DNA of 64,000 nt from Microlunatus speluncae (GCF_009299835.1 NZ_VKCZ01000001.1:248001-312000), one strand, 5' to 3'; shown: positions 46,259 through 55,040, numbered from the stretch's first letter. The notes: generated from the letters alone by a model not told the origin. Numbers and translations: made by a program.

Positions 46259-46567
46259 TGCGTCGCTGCAGTCCAGGAACGGGTTGAGGGCGTTCCTGCG
46301 CCATGTTCGGGTTCGCGAATGCCGCGCTCGGTTGGTCCCGCTCACTTGCTCAACAAGTGGTCGACGGTGGCTGAGTCGAGTTCCGTAGCGGACCAACATC
46401 AGCATCCAAGAAGTAGAGCAGCTTGCCTCCACTGGGCGTCGGCCTACCGCGCGTGGATGACGGCCTCGTTCGGTCAATCAAGGACACGGCGCGGATTTCT
46501 GAATCCGAGGCGCATAGGATCTGCCGTTCCTCCACGTCCGAGTCGATATTCCGGTTAAGGTCGCGCC
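46259..46567. other. Gene-free stretch in the island
   Basis: No credible gene. The minus strand holds a short protein-like phrase (KLLYFLDADVGPLRNS near 46400), perhaps a decayed gene, but it has no start or continuation. Confidence 0.35.
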
Positions 46568-47083
46568 ATGACGACAGGCCTGGGCAGGTGCAGGGCGACT
46601 GGGGTTGGTGCTAGGCGTGACCATCACAAGACCGTCCTAGTGAGGTCGGCTCGCCCGTTGGGAGCCGTGCTCGTGGCCGTTCTCGTGCTCTCTGGCTGTG
46701 GTGGAGGCGTGAGCACCGCGGATGGCCCGCCGGGAGCGATGAGCAATAGTCCGGAGCCAGGAACTGCCTCCACATCTCCGGTCGTGAGTACGCCTACAAG
46801 CGAGCCCCCGCGGCTTGAATGCCGCAATCGGCCGGCAGGCGATGAAATCTTTGCCCGTTACAGTTCGCCGGGCGAGGAGGCATCCGCCCAACGTCTCGGT
46901 GGAGGCTTTGCCTGGGATGAATCGACGGGCGAATGCGTTACCTCGATGGAGTTCACCTTACGAGCCACTCCAGATGGTTCGTGCACCCAAGTTGGTCGCG
47001 TGAGTAGGAATCCAGGTTTCGATCCAGACCAACGTCCAGCTCCGGAACTCAAGGAGGTGGACGAGGAGCGTGGGGACTGTTGA
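46568..47083 (+). CDS. Hypothetical lipoprotein
   Basis: 171 residues from ATG 46568; GTG 46640 gives a more normal signal peptide. The signal ends in a lipobox, VLVLSGC, followed by a Ser/Thr/Pro-rich linker and a small domain with four Cys (LECRNRPA, TGECVTSMEF, GSCTQVGR, terminal GDC), which may form two disulfides outside the cell. Function unknown. It stands alone inside the island. Confidence 0.7.
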   Translation: MTTGLGRCRATGVGARRDHHKTVLVRSARPLGAVLVAVLVLSGCGGGVSTADGPPGAMSNSPEPGTASTSPVVSTPTSEPPRLECRNRPAGDEIFARYSSPGEEASAQRLGGGFAWDESTGECVTSMEFTLRATPDGSCTQVGRVSRNPGFDPDQRPAPELKEVDEERGDC

Positions 47084-47161
47084 TCACGATCACCCGACCA
47101 TCGAGAATAGAACACGTTTAAGATAGGGCAATGGCAGCATGCTTGGTTTAAGGGGTGGGTC

Positions 47162-48898
47162 TTGAGACTTGCTGACGTTACTGTGCAGAACTATCGTTCG
47201 ATTACCACGCAGACAAAATTTCTCGTCGACGATCTTACGACCCTCGTTGGCCCTAACAATGAAGGAAAATCAAATCTGCTCAGGGCGCTAGCTCTCGGCA
47301 TGGAGGTTATACAACGGTGGAGCATCGCAAGCCCGGATCTTGTTCGCGGTGGGGAACTATCTGGGACCGCCGCTTTGACATTTCTGCGTTCGCGCAGCTT
47401 TGGTCGATCCGGGCGGATCGCAATCGGATATAGGTGGAGCGACGACTATCCACTTGCAAAGCAGGAGCGACGTGGAACACATCCCACCTTGCTGCGCCTG
47501 CGATTTCGACTCACCGACGACGAGGTTCGAGCGTTCACCGAACTCACTGGGATCGCGAACAATGGTGAACTCCCGATAGAAATCACACTCGGGCGCCTGT
47601 CCGTGGCGTTCGGTGTGGTTAAGCCTGGACGCGGAGCGGCGACTCATCGCGCCAAGGCGCGCGAGATTGCAGAATTTATAGCCTCGCGAATCTCCTTGGT
47701 GTCTGTTCCTGCGATTCGTACAAGCGATCAGGCGATCGCACTGGTGAATGAGCTCGCGCGAATTCGAACACGATCCCTCCTCAACAGTGAGGAATATCAG
47801 GCATTGACGTCGAGGCTGAATGAGCTGCGTCAGGAGGCAGTCGGACAGGTTGCGCGCGACTTGGCGGATTCAATGAAGCGCTACATCCCCACTGTCCAGT
47901 CCATTGAATTGCAGAACTCTGACATCGGTCGAACCAATACGATTGAGGATCTCACGGTCCACGACGGCACGGTGACCTCTATCGAGAGCAAAGGTGACGG
48001 GATCAAAAGTCTTGTAACGATGGCACTTATTCAGGAGCTTGCTCAGGAGCAGTCACGCGGCAATAGCCTCGTCCTCGCTGTCGACGAGCCGGAAGCGCAT
48101 CTGCACCCCGCATCTGTACATGAATTGCAGAGCCTCTTCCAGGCTCTTTCTGTCACGCAGCAGGTAATCCTTGCCACTCATAATCCAATCTTCGTCAATC
48201 GGGAACGTGTAGAGTCGAACATCCTTGTAAAGACAAACTCGGCGCGCGCTGCTAAGAATGTTTCGGTAATCAGAGCGGCCCTGGGTGTCGAATTGAGTGA
48301 TAATCTTCAGTCCGCCGACACTATCGTGCTAGTCGAGGGGGTGAGTGACGAGAAGGTGATTCCAGTGTTAATTGCCGAAGTTGACTCACGAATGAGGCAT
48401 GAAGCGACGTCCCGAAGAATTGTCTTCAGGGCAACCCGTGGAACTGGTCAAATGCGCGCGCAGATCCAGCGCGAAAAGGCGACTGTGTGCCGAATTCTTG
48501 TGGTTCTGGATGACGATGAAGGTGGGCGAAGCGAAGCTAGTCGGATTAGAGAAGCCAACATTCTGCCTGACAGCAACATCTTCTTGCTGGGTGGCCGGCA
48601 GGTAAAATCCGAGCTGGAGGATCTTCTGCGCCCGGAAGTGTGTATTGAAGGACTTAACAACGAATTTGGTCGATCGTTCGACGTTCAGGACTTCGCAAAT
48701 CGAAGTCGGAAATGGTCGGCGAACCTCACAGCGGCGGCTAAGAGGATGGGATTGATCGACACAGGAGATGTTTTCGTGGATCGCGCGAAATCTTCCGTCG
48801 CCAACGCAGTCAGCCAACATGGGGGGACGCTGATTCGTGAGGAAAGCGTAGTTCATGTCGAAGAACTCAGTCGCCTGATCCTCGGTCGAGCGCAGTAG
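47162..48898 (+). CDS. OLD-family ATPase-TOPRIM nuclease
   Basis: 578 residues from TTG 47162 (GGGGTGGGTC upstream). SMC-like ATPase: LTTLVGPNNEGKSNLLRALA Walker A near residue 38, LVLAVDEPEAHLHPASVHEL Walker B near residue 305, ILATHNPIF H-loop. The C-terminal TOPRIM part has TIVLVEGVSDEKVIPVL (catalytic Glu) and ILVVLDDDEGG (D-x-D). This is the class 1 OLD arrangement, as in GajA and other phage-defence nucleases. No UvrD-like helicase gene is adjacent, so it is not a standard Gabija pair. DNA here is markedly A+T-richer than its neighbours, a sign of transfer. Confidence 0.88.
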   Translation: MRLADVTVQNYRSITTQTKFLVDDLTTLVGPNNEGKSNLLRALALGMEVIQRWSIASPDLVRGGELSGTAALTFLRSRSFGRSGRIAIGYRWSDDYPLAKQERRGTHPTLLRLRFRLTDDEVRAFTELTGIANNGELPIEITLGRLSVAFGVVKPGRGAATHRAKAREIAEFIASRISLVSVPAIRTSDQAIALVNELARIRTRSLLNSEEYQALTSRLNELRQEAVGQVARDLADSMKRYIPTVQSIELQNSDIGRTNTIEDLTVHDGTVTSIESKGDGIKSLVTMALIQELAQEQSRGNSLVLAVDEPEAHLHPASVHELQSLFQALSVTQQVILATHNPIFVNRERVESNILVKTNSARAAKNVSVIRAALGVELSDNLQSADTIVLVEGVSDEKVIPVLIAEVDSRMRHEATSRRIVFRATRGTGQMRAQIQREKATVCRILVVLDDDEGGRSEASRIREANILPDSNIFLLGGRQVKSELEDLLRPEVCIEGLNNEFGRSFDVQDFANRSRKWSANLTAAAKRMGLIDTGDVFVDRAKSSVANAVSQHGGTLIREESVVHVEELSRLILGRAQ

Positions 48899-49143
48899 CG
48901 GGACCTTGCTGCGAGGCATGGATGGCTGACCAGGACAGAGTCGAGTTCCGCTTCAACGTCTAGATCCTTTGATGTCGCTCACGTGTAGCCGGTTGTTGAC
49001 TCAACATGCCGCGTCAATGGCGATCTCTCTGTCGAGCTGTGCCATCCGAAGGTGTGCGCTGGCTGTGCTTTGATCGTTGGCAGACGTGGTCATGTCCGCT
49101 GCGTTCCGGCCCTACTGAGCCACCGAGACCGAAGCTTTTAGCA
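48899..49143. other. Gene-free stretch in the island
   Basis: No credible gene. A short frame beginning ATGGCTGACCAGGACAGAGT (48919) reads MADQDRVEFRFNV and stops; a similar RFNV ending occurs at 53458. Confidence 0.35.
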
Positions 49144-49144
49144 C

Positions 49145-49171
49145 TTGACTACTCAGTGAGTACTCAGTAGC
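49145..49171 (+). promoter_or_regulatory. Direct repeat at the promoter of the HTH gene
   Basis: TTGACT (49145) fits a -35. TACTCAGT occurs at 49150 and 49161, 11 bp apart, on one helix face, and the pair also makes an imperfect palindrome with CTACT/AGTAG ends. It is probably an operator for the HTH protein just downstream. Confidence 0.5.
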
Positions 49172-49179
49172 TTCATCTG

Positions 49180-50007
49180 GTGAACGAGCGACGAGAGCGG
49201 CGGGAAGCGATCGAACTAACCCAAACGGACGCTGCAGCCAGCGCAGGAGTCAGCCTCGCGACGTGGCGTCGGTGGGAAGAGGGTCCCGAGTCGGTTAGCG
49301 CCAGTACACGTACCGCGTGCGAGGCGGTACTGAGTGCTGAGCATCGCGCTCGTGAGGCCAGGAGTGAACTCGACGCGTTCGAGCGAGCCTGGGCAGACTG
49401 CTCCTACCTCACGCCTCGGCAGGCGTACGCCATCGCCGCGGCACTTGACTGGTGGGCTGGCGTGAGCATAGAGGAGTGGCTGAAGGATCCTGTCAGCGAA
49501 CCACTGCATCAGGTCCCGCCCTTCCATCAACTCGATCTGCTCGTCATGATGCACGTCAACGAGAGTCGAGCTTGGGCCGCCAAGGTGGCTGAGCGCTGCT
49601 ACGCCGTCTCCGAGGAGATTGCCACGGGGGTTCTCCCCTTCGACCGGCCGGGGGTCTACGTCGACGAACTCCTGGTCGCTCTCGCCCTCCGCGATGCTCA
49701 GGAGAGCATGCAGGACCTTCCGGAGATGTACGAGAAGCTCACGGCTCGCTTCGGCAGTGACGACAGCGTCGGAGACGAGGACTGGAATGCGGTCAGCGAC
49801 AATTTTGACGATCGGTGCCAGTGGGACGAGTGGGAGGTGCCGCTGTATCACGAGCACCCTCTTCTGCCTGCGATCCTGGCTGTGCGCCACCCCTTCACCT
49901 GGTTCGACAACGTGCCCGCCACCGGCGCGGGCTATCTCAACCGTCTTGCGGGTATCGAGATCCTCGTGACGGATGACCAGGGCGCCACCGACCATGAGCA
50001 CGAGTGA
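49180..50007 (+). CDS. HTH-domain protein of unknown family
   Basis: 275 residues from GTG 49180. Residues about 5-35 are a helix-turn-helix of the Xre type (ELTQTDAAASAGVSLATWRR with WEEGPESVS). The remainder is an acidic, Trp-rich helical domain (YAIAAALDWWAGVSIEEWL, YLTPRQAYAIA, DWNAVSDNFDDRCQWDEWE, HPFTWFDNVPATGAGYLN). I do not recognise this second domain. Its position between an OLD nuclease and hipBA and its fused DNA-binding domain suggest a regulator or antitoxin-like sensor. Confidence 0.65.
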   Translation: MNERRERREAIELTQTDAAASAGVSLATWRRWEEGPESVSASTRTACEAVLSAEHRAREARSELDAFERAWADCSYLTPRQAYAIAAALDWWAGVSIEEWLKDPVSEPLHQVPPFHQLDLLVMMHVNESRAWAAKVAERCYAVSEEIATGVLPFDRPGVYVDELLVALALRDAQESMQDLPEMYEKLTARFGSDDSVGDEDWNAVSDNFDDRCQWDEWEVPLYHEHPLLPAILAVRHPFTWFDNVPATGAGYLNRLAGIEILVTDDQGATDHEHE

Positions 50008-50232
50008 GTCTGCAGTCGTCTGCCGGATACCGTCGGCGCACGCCAAGGCAGTCAAGGCGATGCTCGACATTCTTGGGTCTGACGGTAACTCGATGATCGC
50101 GTAGCGGGCTACGGGTTTGAGCTGGCACTGTCTTCAGAGTCGTCGGCGAGGGCGCACTAACTGCGGCGAGGTGTTCGGTTCCTCTAGTCGCATGGGCGAG
50201 CGGCAATGGCGACTTTCCTGGCCATTAACGGA

Positions 50233-50259
50233 TATAATGGCATAGAGAATTGCCATTAT
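50233..50259 (+). promoter_or_regulatory. hipBA promoter and operator
   Basis: TATAAT (50233-50238) is a consensus -10. ATAATGGCA-8 nt-TGCCATTAT (50234-50242, 50251-50259) is a perfect 9-bp inverted repeat covering the -10, ending 15 nt before the ATG at 50274. Another half-site-like GGCCATTA occurs at 50220. Confidence 0.8.
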
Positions 50260-50273
50260 CCTGGAAGGAAACC

Positions 50274-50576
50274 ATGGTGAAGCCACCGGTGCCGGCACGG
50301 ACTCGTCTTGCGGGCCGGCGGATCGGCGAACACCTGACGGCGTGGCGTAAGTTGCAGAACCTCACGGCTGAGCAGGTTGCGGAACGGGCAGCGGTGTCCA
50401 GAGAAACCCTGCGCAGACTCGAACGCGGAGAGGTCACCGTCGGACTGGGCGTCCTGCTGGACGTTGCGCGCGTCCTCGGTACTCTCGATCGCGTCGTCGA
50501 GGCGCTCGATCCCTATGAGACCGACCTGGGTCGTGCCAGGGCCGATCAGGCGCTGCCGAAACGGGTCCGACGATGA
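50274..50576 (+). CDS. hipB: HipB-type HTH antitoxin
   Basis: 100 residues from ATG 50274, fixed by CTGGAAGGAAACC. Xre/HipB helix-turn-helix: WRKLQNLTAEQVAERAAVSR, ETLRRLERGEVTVGLGVLLD. Binds its promoter and the HipA-like kinase. The upstream inverted repeat overlaps its own -10. Stop overlaps the hipA start by 4 nt. Confidence 0.88.
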   Translation: MVKPPVPARTRLAGRRIGEHLTAWRKLQNLTAEQVAERAAVSRETLRRLERGEVTVGLGVLLDVARVLGTLDRVVEALDPYETDLGRARADQALPKRVRR

Positions 50577-51811
50577 ACGACTCAGCCCTGGTGTCGGTCG
50601 ATCTCGATGGGCGTTCCGTTGGTGCCGGTGTGGCGTACTTCAGTCGCCGCCGCAACGTACTGTCGACGACATTTCGTTATCACGAGGAGTATCTGGCCCG
50701 ATCCGATGCCTATGCGATCGACCCGGCGATGCCGTTGACGGAGGGCAATCACGTGGCAGCCGGAGTGCCGGGGGCGTTCTCGGATTGCTCGCCGGATCGC
50801 TGGGGGCAGAATCTGATCGCCAAGCAGGTCAGTCTCCGAGCCCTCCAGGAAGGGACGGGCAGCCCGTCGATCAGCCAGGTGGACTATCTGTTGGGTGTCA
50901 GCGACCTGACCCGTCAGGGTGCGCTCCGATTTCGTACCCATTCCGATGGTCCCTACCTGGACCCCGACCTCACGGTTCCCAAGTTGGTGGAGCTGCCGAG
51001 ACTGCTTCGGGCGGCCGATAACGTGGCGCGCGACCCCGACAACATGGCAGCAGTCAAGGACCTGCTGGATGCGGGATCCGGGTCGCTCGGCGGGGCACGC
51101 CCCAAGGCGTCGGTGCGAGCGGGTGCAAAGTTGTACATTGCGAAGTTCCCGCACCACAGTGATGACTGGGATGTCATCGGGTGGGAGAAGACGGCGTTGG
51201 ACCTGGCCCAACGCTCTGGGATCGAGGTGCCCGCACGCAGGCTCGTACCGGTCGAGGGCAACTCGGTGCTCGTCCTGGAGCGGTTCGATCGCGAGGCTGA
51301 TCGGCGGATCGGTTACATCAGCGCCATGACCTTGGTGCAGGGCCGGGATGGCAGCGCTCAGGACTACGTCGAGGTGGCTGAGACGCTGACCGAGTTCGGA
51401 TCGCGGATCAAAGCCGATCTGCGCGAGTTGTGGCGACGGGTCGCCTTCTCGATTGCCATCCACAACACAGATGATCATCTGTGCAACCATGGACTACTTC
51501 GCGATGGCGCGTCAGGCTGGCGGCTGGCTCCGGTCTTCGACATCAACCCGAACCCCGACGTCGGTGCTGCACGCGTGACAACCATTGGCGGTGCGGCTCG
51601 CCGAGACGACGAGCTGGCCGGCCTGATGGCCTACGCCAGGACGTTTCGACTTTCGGATGCCGAGAGTCGCGCCATTCTGCGTGCTGTGCTGGAGGGCACG
51701 AAGGGTTGGCGAGAGGTTGCGCTGAGCAACAACGTGCCCGCGACCGAGCTGCCACGGTTCGTGCAGACCTTCGACGGCCTTCGGGAGCCGCTGAAACGGC
51801 TGGCAGATTGA
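50573..51811 (+). CDS. hipA: HipA-type serine/threonine kinase toxin
   Basis: 412 residues. N-terminal subdomain with PAMPLTEGNHVAAGVPGAFS and DCSPDRWGQNLIAKQ; middle GGARPKASVRAGAKLYIAKF (Lys for ATP); catalytic IAIHNTDDHLCNHGLLRDG (H-x-x-D-x-H); metal site VFDINPNPDVGAARV. All key residues are visible, so it is probably active. HipA kinases phosphorylate tRNA synthetases and cause dormancy. A truncated second copy of its C-terminus lies at 55178. Confidence 0.93.
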   Translation: MNDSALVSVDLDGRSVGAGVAYFSRRRNVLSTTFRYHEEYLARSDAYAIDPAMPLTEGNHVAAGVPGAFSDCSPDRWGQNLIAKQVSLRALQEGTGSPSISQVDYLLGVSDLTRQGALRFRTHSDGPYLDPDLTVPKLVELPRLLRAADNVARDPDNMAAVKDLLDAGSGSLGGARPKASVRAGAKLYIAKFPHHSDDWDVIGWEKTALDLAQRSGIEVPARRLVPVEGNSVLVLERFDREADRRIGYISAMTLVQGRDGSAQDYVEVAETLTEFGSRIKADLRELWRRVAFSIAIHNTDDHLCNHGLLRDGASGWRLAPVFDINPNPDVGAARVTTIGGAARRDDELAGLMAYARTFRLSDAESRAILRAVLEGTKGWREVALSNNVPATELPRFVQTFDGLREPLKRLAD

Positions 51812-51812
51812 G

Positions 51813-51843
51813 TCCCGCGGGTCTCATGATCATGAGCGCGGGA
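51813..51843 (+). terminator. Hairpin after hipA
   Basis: TCCCGCG...CGCGGGA surrounds CTCATGATCATGAG, a 14-bp perfect palindrome. No T-tract, so termination is uncertain. It contains one of only four TGATCA sites in the island. Confidence 0.55.
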
Positions 51844-52103
51844 TCTGCGTGACTCGAGATGCCGCCAAACCACATCGGGCGTGGTTCGATCGGACACCGA
51901 GAGAAACGAAACCTTCCGAGGATCGGGCTGAGCGTCGATACGGATTCGGTGGAAGGCTCTCAACGACGCGGCGGTCGGATCTGCACCGTTTGCGCCCTGT
52001 CGTCACGGGCCCGGGTATCGTCGAGCAGATCGAGTCAGCTGATGTTGAGTGACATCGGAATTTAGTAACGTCTAACAGCGTGAGGTTGCTACCTACTGCA
52101 CTC
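51844..52103. other. Gene-free stretch between hipA and fic
   Basis: No gene, repeat or RNA recognised. It has low TGATCA and ordinary composition. Confidence 0.35.
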
Positions 52104-53315
52104 TCAGTCCCTCATGGATTCCTGTATCCGACGGTCCAGGTCGTCCAATTCGGCCAACAGGCCGGATGCGGCCCAGATCCTGTCTCGCTTGCGCCCGGTG
52201 ATCTCGTGGATGAATCCCGCGTGTTCCAGTTCGTACATAGCGCGATAGGTCTGAACGCCGCTCGTCCCTGAGTACTGTTCGGCGTCCGCCTGACTCATCA
52301 CCGGATTGTCATAGAACGCAGGGATGAGGCGGGCGACCGCGCTGCCTCGGCGAGGCTTCAGTTCGGCGATCCACTCCTGGGGGATCGCCGTGAGTCGAGC
52401 CATGGTCGCTCGGGCGCAGGTGGCGGCGGCCCGTGCAGACCGGCTGAACAGGTCGATCAGTGGAGCGGGGTCGCCCAGCCGGTACGTTCCGAGCACGCTG
52501 AAGTACTCATCCCGGCGGGCCAGGAGGCCGCTGGCGATGGGCAGCACACTATTGACCGTGACGCCGCGTCGACGCAGCGTTGCGGACACCAGAGCACGTC
52601 CGATGCGGCCATTGCCATCGGTGAAGCCGTGGATCGATTCGAACTGAGCATGACCGATGGCCGCCTGAGTCAGGACCGGAATATCGTCGCGATTCAAGTA
52701 AGCGATGAGGTCGGTCAGCAGCTCGCCCACCCGGCCGGGTGCCGGAGGCACATAGAAGGCTCCACGCGGGGAATGGTCGCTGCCGCCGATCCAGTTCTGC
52801 ATGTCTCGCAGCTTTCCGGCAAAGCCGGCCTCGAACGGATCGTCCTTCATGAGCTCGCGGTGTGCGTTCAGGATGTGCTTCAGTGTGAAGGCCCTGCCTG
52901 GGCCTACGGTCGTCACGAGCTGGCTCAATGCCGATGAGGCGGCGACCATGCTCGTCGCGGAGGTGTTCGACCGGTTGCCAGCCAGCGCCCGCGCATAGTC
53001 CGTGGCCGTCGCCGTGATGCGTTCGATCTTTGACGAGGCCACGGACTCCGTTCGAACCATGAAGCGGCTCAGGGCCGCCGAGTGCCCCCCGGCCTCAGCA
53101 TCGGCCTGAGCGATGGCCAGCAGGGCGGACTCCGCGAGGAATGTGGTGGGCAACGAGGGGGCGTAGTCGAGTGCCGCTATCAGCGGTGGGATCGCGGCAT
53201 CCACCGAACGGAGCAATCGGTCCTCGCGGGTGCCGGCGCGCTGCTGCTGTCGCCATGGGAGATTCTCGGTTCCGTGCACGGGCCAAGAAGGGGTCTCCGC
53301 TCGGGCACCAGTCAT
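52104..53315 (-). CDS. Fic family protein, likely AMPylase
   Basis: 403 residues. Fic core QFESIHGFTDGNGRIGRAL near residue 250, matching H-x-F-x-x-G-N-G-R. An N-terminal inhibitory helix reads ESVASSKIERITA: S-x-x-x-E is present, but the next residue is Arg where Gly or Asn is usual. A C-terminal winged-helix-like part (SGTSGVQTYRAMYELEHAGF) may read DNA. Fic proteins usually transfer AMP to a protein hydroxyl. It faces hipA. A dyad lies upstream. Confidence 0.9.
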   Translation of the reverse strand: MTGARAETPSWPVHGTENLPWRQQQRAGTREDRLLRSVDAAIPPLIAALDYAPSLPTTFLAESALLAIAQADAEAGGHSAALSRFMVRTESVASSKIERITATATDYARALAGNRSNTSATSMVAASSALSQLVTTVGPGRAFTLKHILNAHRELMKDDPFEAGFAGKLRDMQNWIGGSDHSPRGAFYVPPAPGRVGELLTDLIAYLNRDDIPVLTQAAIGHAQFESIHGFTDGNGRIGRALVSATLRRRGVTVNSVLPIASGLLARRDEYFSVLGTYRLGDPAPLIDLFSRSARAAATCARATMARLTAIPQEWIAELKPRRGSAVARLIPAFYDNPVMSQADAEQYSGTSGVQTYRAMYELEHAGFIHEITGRKRDRIWAASGLLAELDDLDRRIQESMRD

Positions 53316-53341
53316 AACTGTGAGTATCGCACGCGTTAGTT

Positions 53342-53362
53342 ACATCTAAGTAGGTCAGATGT
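53342..53362. promoter_or_regulatory. Dyad upstream of fic
   Basis: ACATCT (53342-53347) and AGATGT (53357-53362) form a perfect inverted repeat with a 9-bp spacer and TA-rich flanks, 27-47 nt from the fic start. Possible autoregulatory site, since the Fic C-terminus looks DNA-binding. Confidence 0.5.
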
Positions 53363-53506
53363 AGTTATCGATGCACATACTTGCATGGGGCCAGGGTCTG
53401 GACGCAACTGGCTGACATTGATCTCGAACGGAGCGTGGTGGAGGTGAGGTTCAACGTGTGACGTGTCGCCGCTGCTCGAGACGCCTCATCGAAGCTCCGG
53501 CGTGGA
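53363..53506. other. Gene-free stretch with a coding scar
   Basis: A fragment reads WTQLADIDLERSVVEVRFNV and stops (53399-53461). No start or upstream partner. Likely a remnant; similar end at 48960. Confidence 0.3.
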
Positions 53507-54148
53507 TCACGGTCGAGGCGGCTGAGCCGCTGGTGATCCGAAGAGGATGAGATTGCCGTCCGGGTCGCGGACTACGAACTCGTTGGCTCCCCAAGGCTTC
53601 AGCTGCAGCCGCTCCTGAAAGTCGACGCCCGCAGCCTGGAACTCGAGGAAGAGTTCCTTGGCGTTGGTGGTCGCAATGCTGGCCGACAGTAGTTGCTCCC
53701 GCTCGCGTACAGCTGCCACGAAAGGTGACTCGTCGACGTGGCGCACGTTGAAGCCGGCATCGTCGCGGCGGACCTCTCCGTAGAACGGCGGCTCGCCGTA
53801 CGTGAAGACGATGTCGAACCCGAGAAGGGTGCGGTAGAAGGTCAATGCGCGCGCGAAGTCGGTGACGAACACCTGCGCGTTCGATCGCTGGAGCCGGAGC
53901 GCGGACGTCTGGGTGACGGGCATCGGTGGGTTCTCCTTCAAGTCGGACCAGGACGTGAACCCGAGCTCGGATGCGACGACCTCCTGTGCCTCGTGCAGAG
54001 CGAACTCTGCTGCGAGCACTTCGCGATCGGTCAGGCCGGCAAACCGAGGCAAGGCAAGACGCAGGCGTGCGGCGACCACATATACGCCGGCGCGGTGCTG
54101 GCGCACCAGGTGTTTCGCGCGTTTCCTGAGGTTCTCGAGTTCATCCAT
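53507..54148 (-). CDS. VOC family protein with N-terminal helical extension
   Basis: 213 residues from ATG 54148 (ATG 54169 possible). Residues about 1-75 are a helical part seen before some glyoxalase-like domains (ENLRKRAKHLVRQHRAG, LHEAQEVVASELGFTSW). Residues about 85-205 form a glyoxalase/bleomycin-resistance fold: NAQVFVTDFARALTFYRTLL, FDIVFTYGEPP, and NEFVVRDPDGNLILFGSP. Likely antibiotic binding or metal-dependent isomerase; which cannot be read. Confidence 0.82.
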   Translation of the reverse strand: MDELENLRKRAKHLVRQHRAGVYVVAARLRLALPRFAGLTDREVLAAEFALHEAQEVVASELGFTSWSDLKENPPMPVTQTSALRLQRSNAQVFVTDFARALTFYRTLLGFDIVFTYGEPPFYGEVRRDDAGFNVRHVDESPFVAAVREREQLLSASIATTNAKELFLEFQAAGVDFQERLQLKPWGANEFVVRDPDGNLILFGSPAAQPPRP

Positions 54149-54169
54149 GATCGATGAACGAGTGGGCAT

Positions 54170-54398
54170 GGCCCTTTCCGGACTCTCCAGGTGCGCCTCG
54201 GTCGCGCAGCGCTCACGCTACCGGTTCGACCCAGGGGAGGCAACGGATGCCGACGGTGGATGGGTAACTGGCACAAATCGGGGCCGCAACGACCCGCGGG
54301 GACCGAAATCGGAGGGCGGGACCGGGTTGCGCCCCCGATTTGTGACGGTGCGCCGTCAGGACGGATGCCGCGTCTCGCAAACTGCGAGCCGCGCGCGG
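54170..54398. other. Gene-free stretch
   Basis: GCACAAATCGGGGCCGCAAC and similar text near 54270-54340 shows a partial inverted repeat (CACAAATCGGGG/CCCCCGATTTGTG). No gene seen. Confidence 0.4.
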
Positions 54399-55040
54399 TC
54401 ACCCGCCGAAGCAGGGGTGGCAGGCTTCGAATCCGGCGACCGCGGCTCTGGGGTGGGCTGATCGGATCCAGTTCTGCCGGGTGAGTCGAAGGCGGTCCGA
54501 AATGAGCACTTCGTCTCCTCGGGCGTCCCTGGAGACGCCATCCGGCTCATAGCCGAGCTTTCGGGACACGCCTTGGGACGAGTAGTTGTCCTGGAAGACC
54601 TCCGTCAGGGCAGCCTCAGCCCTGAGGAAGTCGAACGCCAAAGTGAGGAGGCCGATGCGCGCCTCAGTGCCGAATCCCTTGGCCTGATAGGGCAGACCGA
54701 GCCAGGACGAGGTGGTGACCTCGCGGACGACGCGGAAGTCACGGGCACGGAGCGAGACCATGCCGATGGGCCGGCCGTCCACGAACACGCCCAGTCCGAG
54801 TCCCCACCGATCGGCGGCCCAGTCGGCCAATTGACCCCAGTGCCCACGCACGACGGCGAGCGCCCGATCCCGCGCTGACCCTTCGGTCCACGGCGTCAGG
54901 AACGGCCGCTCCGAGGCATGATGTACGCCAGCGCCGGCAACCTCCGCCACCTCCGCCAGTTCCTGCTCGTTGGGAAGGCGCAGCATGAGCCGATCAGTGG
55001 TGATCTGCAATCGATACACGGGCCAGATGTCGGAGATCAT
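54399..55040 (-). CDS. GNAT family N-acetyltransferase (RimJ-like)
   Basis: 213 residues. ITTDRLMLRLPNEQELAEVA opens a RimJ/RimL-type domain; GLPYQAKGFGTEARIGLLTL is the acetyl-CoA loop, and VFQDNYSSQGVSRKLGYEPD is motif B. Acetylates an N-terminus or small molecule. It is on the edge of the island. Contains no TGATCA. Confidence 0.87.
   Translation of the reverse strand: MISDIWPVYRLQITTDRLMLRLPNEQELAEVAEVAGAGVHHASERPFLTPWTEGSARDRALAVVRGHWGQLADWAADRWGLGLGVFVDGRPIGMVSLRARDFRVVREVTTSSWLGLPYQAKGFGTEARIGLLTLAFDFLRAEAALTEVFQDNYSSQGVSRKLGYEPDGVSRDARGDEVLISDRLRLTRQNWIRSAHPRAAVAGFEACHPCFGG

Noticed and set aside
47162..48898. Gabija-type two-gene system
   Set aside because: The OLD nuclease is present but no UvrD-like helicase lies on either side.
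49216..50070. 284-residue minus-strand frame opposite the HTH gene
   Set aside because: The + strand product has a clear helix-turn-helix and gene-like composition; the reverse one does not.
49994..50104. 36-residue + strand frame overlapping the end of the HTH gene
   Set aside because: Too short, no ribosome site, no recognisable motif; could be a remnant, but unsupported.
53399..53461. Short fragment WTQLADIDLERSVVEVRFNV as an integrase end
   Set aside because: Twenty residues are too few to assign, and no recombinase motif is visible.
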